Assembly (NCBI GenBank): GCA_020630305.1
Contig: JAHDBQ010000029.1
Location: 1 to 8,198, forward strand
Source: Alphaproteobacteria bacterium
GTDB taxonomy: Bacteria; Pseudomonadota; Alphaproteobacteria; Rickettsiales; Rickettsiaceae
Direction: 5' to 3'
Length of the DNA: 8,198 nucleotides
The position numbers and the translations under genes are program-made. The notes beneath the pieces were generated by a model that worked only from the letters and a program-made list of their open reading frames with translations, did not search any database and had not been told where the DNA came from. Of the stretch, positions 6,254 to 8,198 are shown piece after piece (positions within the stretch are counted from its first letter, which is position 1; each line of letters starts with the position of its first letter).

Positions 6254-8198
6254 CTAATCTCTTCCCTTTGAGCCTTGTTTTTTAGCTTGGATTTCTTTAG
6301 ATTTATCCTCACTTATGGTATTAGTATGACCTTTAACTGACTTCGAATTTCCTTTTGAAACTTTTTTTCTTACACTTTGTGCTTTTGAAGCAGTGTCTAT
6401 ATTTTGCTTAGTTTTCCTTTTGGGTTTTACAGTATCTTGTTTAGCTTCCCTTACTGAGTTAGTTCTAGCCTCAAATTTTTGAATTTTTTCTTCCAACTCA
6501 CTTTTGAATTGAGGATTTTGTTCTAGTACAGCTTTATTACCTTTTAGAATACCTCTTCTAGCAGCAGAACGAGGAAGAACTGGCCTGTTTTTATTTACAC
6601 CTAAAAGCCTACTTTGCCTTGATACAGCCTTACCCGTAGGAGACCTCTTTGGCTCAGAAGAGTTTGCAGCAGAAGCTACCTGAGTTGCATCCTGAACATC
6701 ATTACTCTGCACTGGAGCATTCCTTGGAATAGGTGGCGGTGGCTTGTTAGGTGCTAGGCTTATTTTCTCTGGAGGAGCAGAAGGTCGAAAACTTGGAGGA
6801 AGGCTACTAGAAGAAATAGAAGAATTTTTAATCTGCTCCTTTTTAGGATCTGGTAGAGAATCTATAATCGCATTCATTTCCTCAATAGTCATATCACGAC
6901 TATTTCTAAAATTTATCTTTTGCCCTGGTTTAGCATTTTCTAAACCTTCAATCAACTCGTCAAGTTCTTGAGTGCTCATTGCCGCATTCGCCTCACCTTT
7001 TCCTTTACTATCTCGCAACGTTGTTAGCTTATTCTTTAATTCATTATTCAATGCTGAACGGACACCCGATTTTGGGGCCGCAGCCTCTAGTGAGGATGAA
7101 GCCGGCGAGCTGAGTGCTTGCCCATGCCCTTCATTTTTTTTACCCTCTGCCCTTAACCTCGAGTCTGCAGATACGTTCATCATTGGGCCTGATATAGGAG
7201 CTTGGAGTTTTTTATATTCTCCTAGAACCTGTTTTGCTTCCTCTTTGTCAGATCTTTGAAAAGCTCCTAATTTAGGTAATTTCTTAACTTTGTTAGAAAG
7301 TAATTTTAAATCAGTTATAAACTTTTCTTTCTCTTCATTAGATGCAGCAGATGATGCAAAAAGCTTTCCTGCTGTAGTTTTAATTTCCGTATAATTATCT
7401 TTAGATAATTCACACCTTTTGAGTGAATCAAAAGCTTTTTTAGCTGTTTTTTTCTGTTTATTGTCTAATCTATCATTTTTTTCTAATTTTTCTATTAAAA
7501 AATCATTTAGAATAATTGACCTAGCATTATCACCAACATCTCTTGAAATATTATAATATTCTAATTCAGTGTGGTTATTCTCAATTACATTCGAGAGTAA
7601 ATTGATGCGTGTAGTAATTACCTCATTTAGCTTTTCGTTAGGCTTTTCCTCTAAGCTCAGCTTTTCTAGAGCTTGGGTTACCGACTCAAGTCCTGCTTCA
7701 GAAAAATGTAGCATTGATTGACCTAAATTACGACCTAAGATTTCTATATCTTTATTATCTAAATCTTGCATACCAGATATTAAATCAACATATTGCTCAA
7801 CCTGAGTATTTATTCTGCGACTAAAATTATTGATTTTACTTACAATATTATCATGAGTATAATCATTTGAAGTTTTTTTTGTTACAATATCTTTCAGATC
7901 CTCAGATACAGTTGTAGCATATCGTACCAGCGCTTGAGTCATATTTTCAATCTGAATAAAAGTTTTACTAGATTGATAATTATCTGCTGAATGTAACAAA
8001 GATTCTTTTAACTGGTCTAAATTATTTGAAATATCTTCAGTACTTACTTCTTCAGAAGCAGTAATGTTTAAAATATTTGATTTTATTTTTGCCACATCCT
8101 GCAAATCATTTTTACCAAATAAAACTTGATATATTTCTCGCGGTTGATCGTCAGCACCATAAAATTGATCTGTCCGATATTTTCTATCAATAGATTTT
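6254..8198 (-). CDS. Large orphan protein with proline-rich middle and basic C-terminus (N-terminus beyond right edge)
   Basis: I do not recognise the family. The minus-strand frame is open from the right edge to the stop at 6256-6254, giving 647 visible residues. The N-terminus is missing. A TTG at 8104-8102 is only an internal Leu codon, because 31 more codons are open upstream of it (including QPREIYQVLFGK). Numbering from the first visible residue, about 30-335 is charged and helical, coiled-coil-like and without membrane segments. About 335-570 is Ala/Ser/Pro/Gly-rich and looks disordered, with a Ser run (SSISSSSLPPSF) and KPPPPIPR (PPPPIPR is encoded at 6742-6722). The last 90 residues are strongly basic (KPKRKTK, VRKKVSKGN, QAKKQGSKGRD). 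No catalytic motif was seen. The polyproline stretch could bind SH3, EVH1 or profilin-like partners, and KPKRKTK resembles a nuclear localisation signal. These features, plus a basic tail, occur in type IV effectors of intracellular bacteria, but the effector role is inference. Confidence 0.82.
   Translation of the reverse strand, partial: KSIDRKYRTDQFYGADDQPREIYQVLFGKNDLQDVAKIKSNILNITASEEVSTEDISNNLDQLKESLLHSADNYQSSKTFIQIENMTQALVRYATTVSEDLKDIVTKKTSNDYTHDNIVSKINNFSRRINTQVEQYVDLISGMQDLDNKDIEILGRNLGQSMLHFSEAGLESVTQALEKLSLEEKPNEKLNEVITTRINLLSNVIENNHTELEYYNISRDVGDNARSIILNDFLIEKLEKNDRLDNKQKKTAKKAFDSLKRCELSKDNYTEIKTTAGKLFASSAASNEEKEKFITDLKLLSNKVKKLPKLGAFQRSDKEEAKQVLGEYKKLQAPISGPMMNVSADSRLRAEGKKNEGHGQALSSPASSSLEAAAPKSGVRSALNNELKNKLTTLRDSKGKGEANAAMSTQELDELIEGLENAKPGQKINFRNSRDMTIEEMNAIIDSLPDPKKEQIKNSSISSSSLPPSFRPSAPPEKISLAPNKPPPPIPRNAPVQSNDVQDATQVASAANSSEPKRSPTGKAVSRQSRLLGVNKNRPVLPRSAARRGILKGNKAVLEQNPQFKSELEEKIQKFEARTNSVREAKQDTVKPKRKTKQNIDTASKAQSVRKKVSKGNSKSVKGHTNTISEDKSKEIQAKKQGSKGRD

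Noticed and set aside
6744..7259. Two adjoining plus-strand frames (75 and 95 codons) with Ser/Phe/Leu-rich products
   Set aside because: They are antisense shadows of the Ala/Ser/Pro-rich part of the minus-strand orphan gene. The compositional bias of that region removes stops on the opposite strand.
8102..8104. TTG at 8104-8102 as the start of the right-hand orphan gene
   Set aside because: The same frame stays open for 31 further codons to the window edge with protein-like sequence (YGADDQPREIYQVLFGK), so the TTG is an internal Leu codon and the true start is outside.

Overview
The window reads as AT-rich alphaproteobacterial DNA, most likely from an obligately intracellular member of the Rickettsiales or a relative. 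The reasons are low GC by eye, a bacterial Tim44-domain protein (typical of Alphaproteobacteria), ordinary housekeeping genes spaced by short AT-rich gaps, and flanking genes that encode long, Lys/Asn/Ser-rich proteins I cannot assign to any family. The lineage call is inference; no rRNA or other phylogenetic marker is present.

Layout: (1) Positions 1-935, minus strand: the N-terminal 311 codons of an unrecognised protein whose 3' end lies off the left edge. (2) 936-1178: a divergent promoter region with good -35 elements facing both ways and an inverted repeat at the start of the rightward transcript. (3) 1179-3907, plus strand: a tight three-gene operon of Tim44-domain protein, yidD and uvrC, with a 10-nt gap and then a 14-nt overlap. 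(4) About 4041-4528: a small, very lysine-rich, probably exported orphan protein. Its natural ATG and signal peptide are separated from the body of the gene by a frame break at a T7 run. (5) 4670-6199: murJ (mviN), the lipid II flippase. (6) 6254 to beyond the right edge, minus strand and convergent with murJ: a long orphan protein with a helical N-terminal half, a disordered Ala/Ser/Pro-rich middle with a PPPPIP stretch, and a strongly basic C-terminus. It could be an effector, but that is inference.

Functionally, the core is conserved housekeeping: membrane-protein biogenesis (Tim44-like protein, YidD), nucleotide excision repair (UvrC) and peptidoglycan precursor export (MurJ). Lineage-specific material lies on both sides and in the 3908-4669 gap. 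No tRNA, rRNA, CRISPR array, transposase or clear mobile-element boundary is visible. The least ordinary observations are the poly-T frame break in the exported orphan gene and the proline-rich, basic-tailed orphan protein at the right edge.
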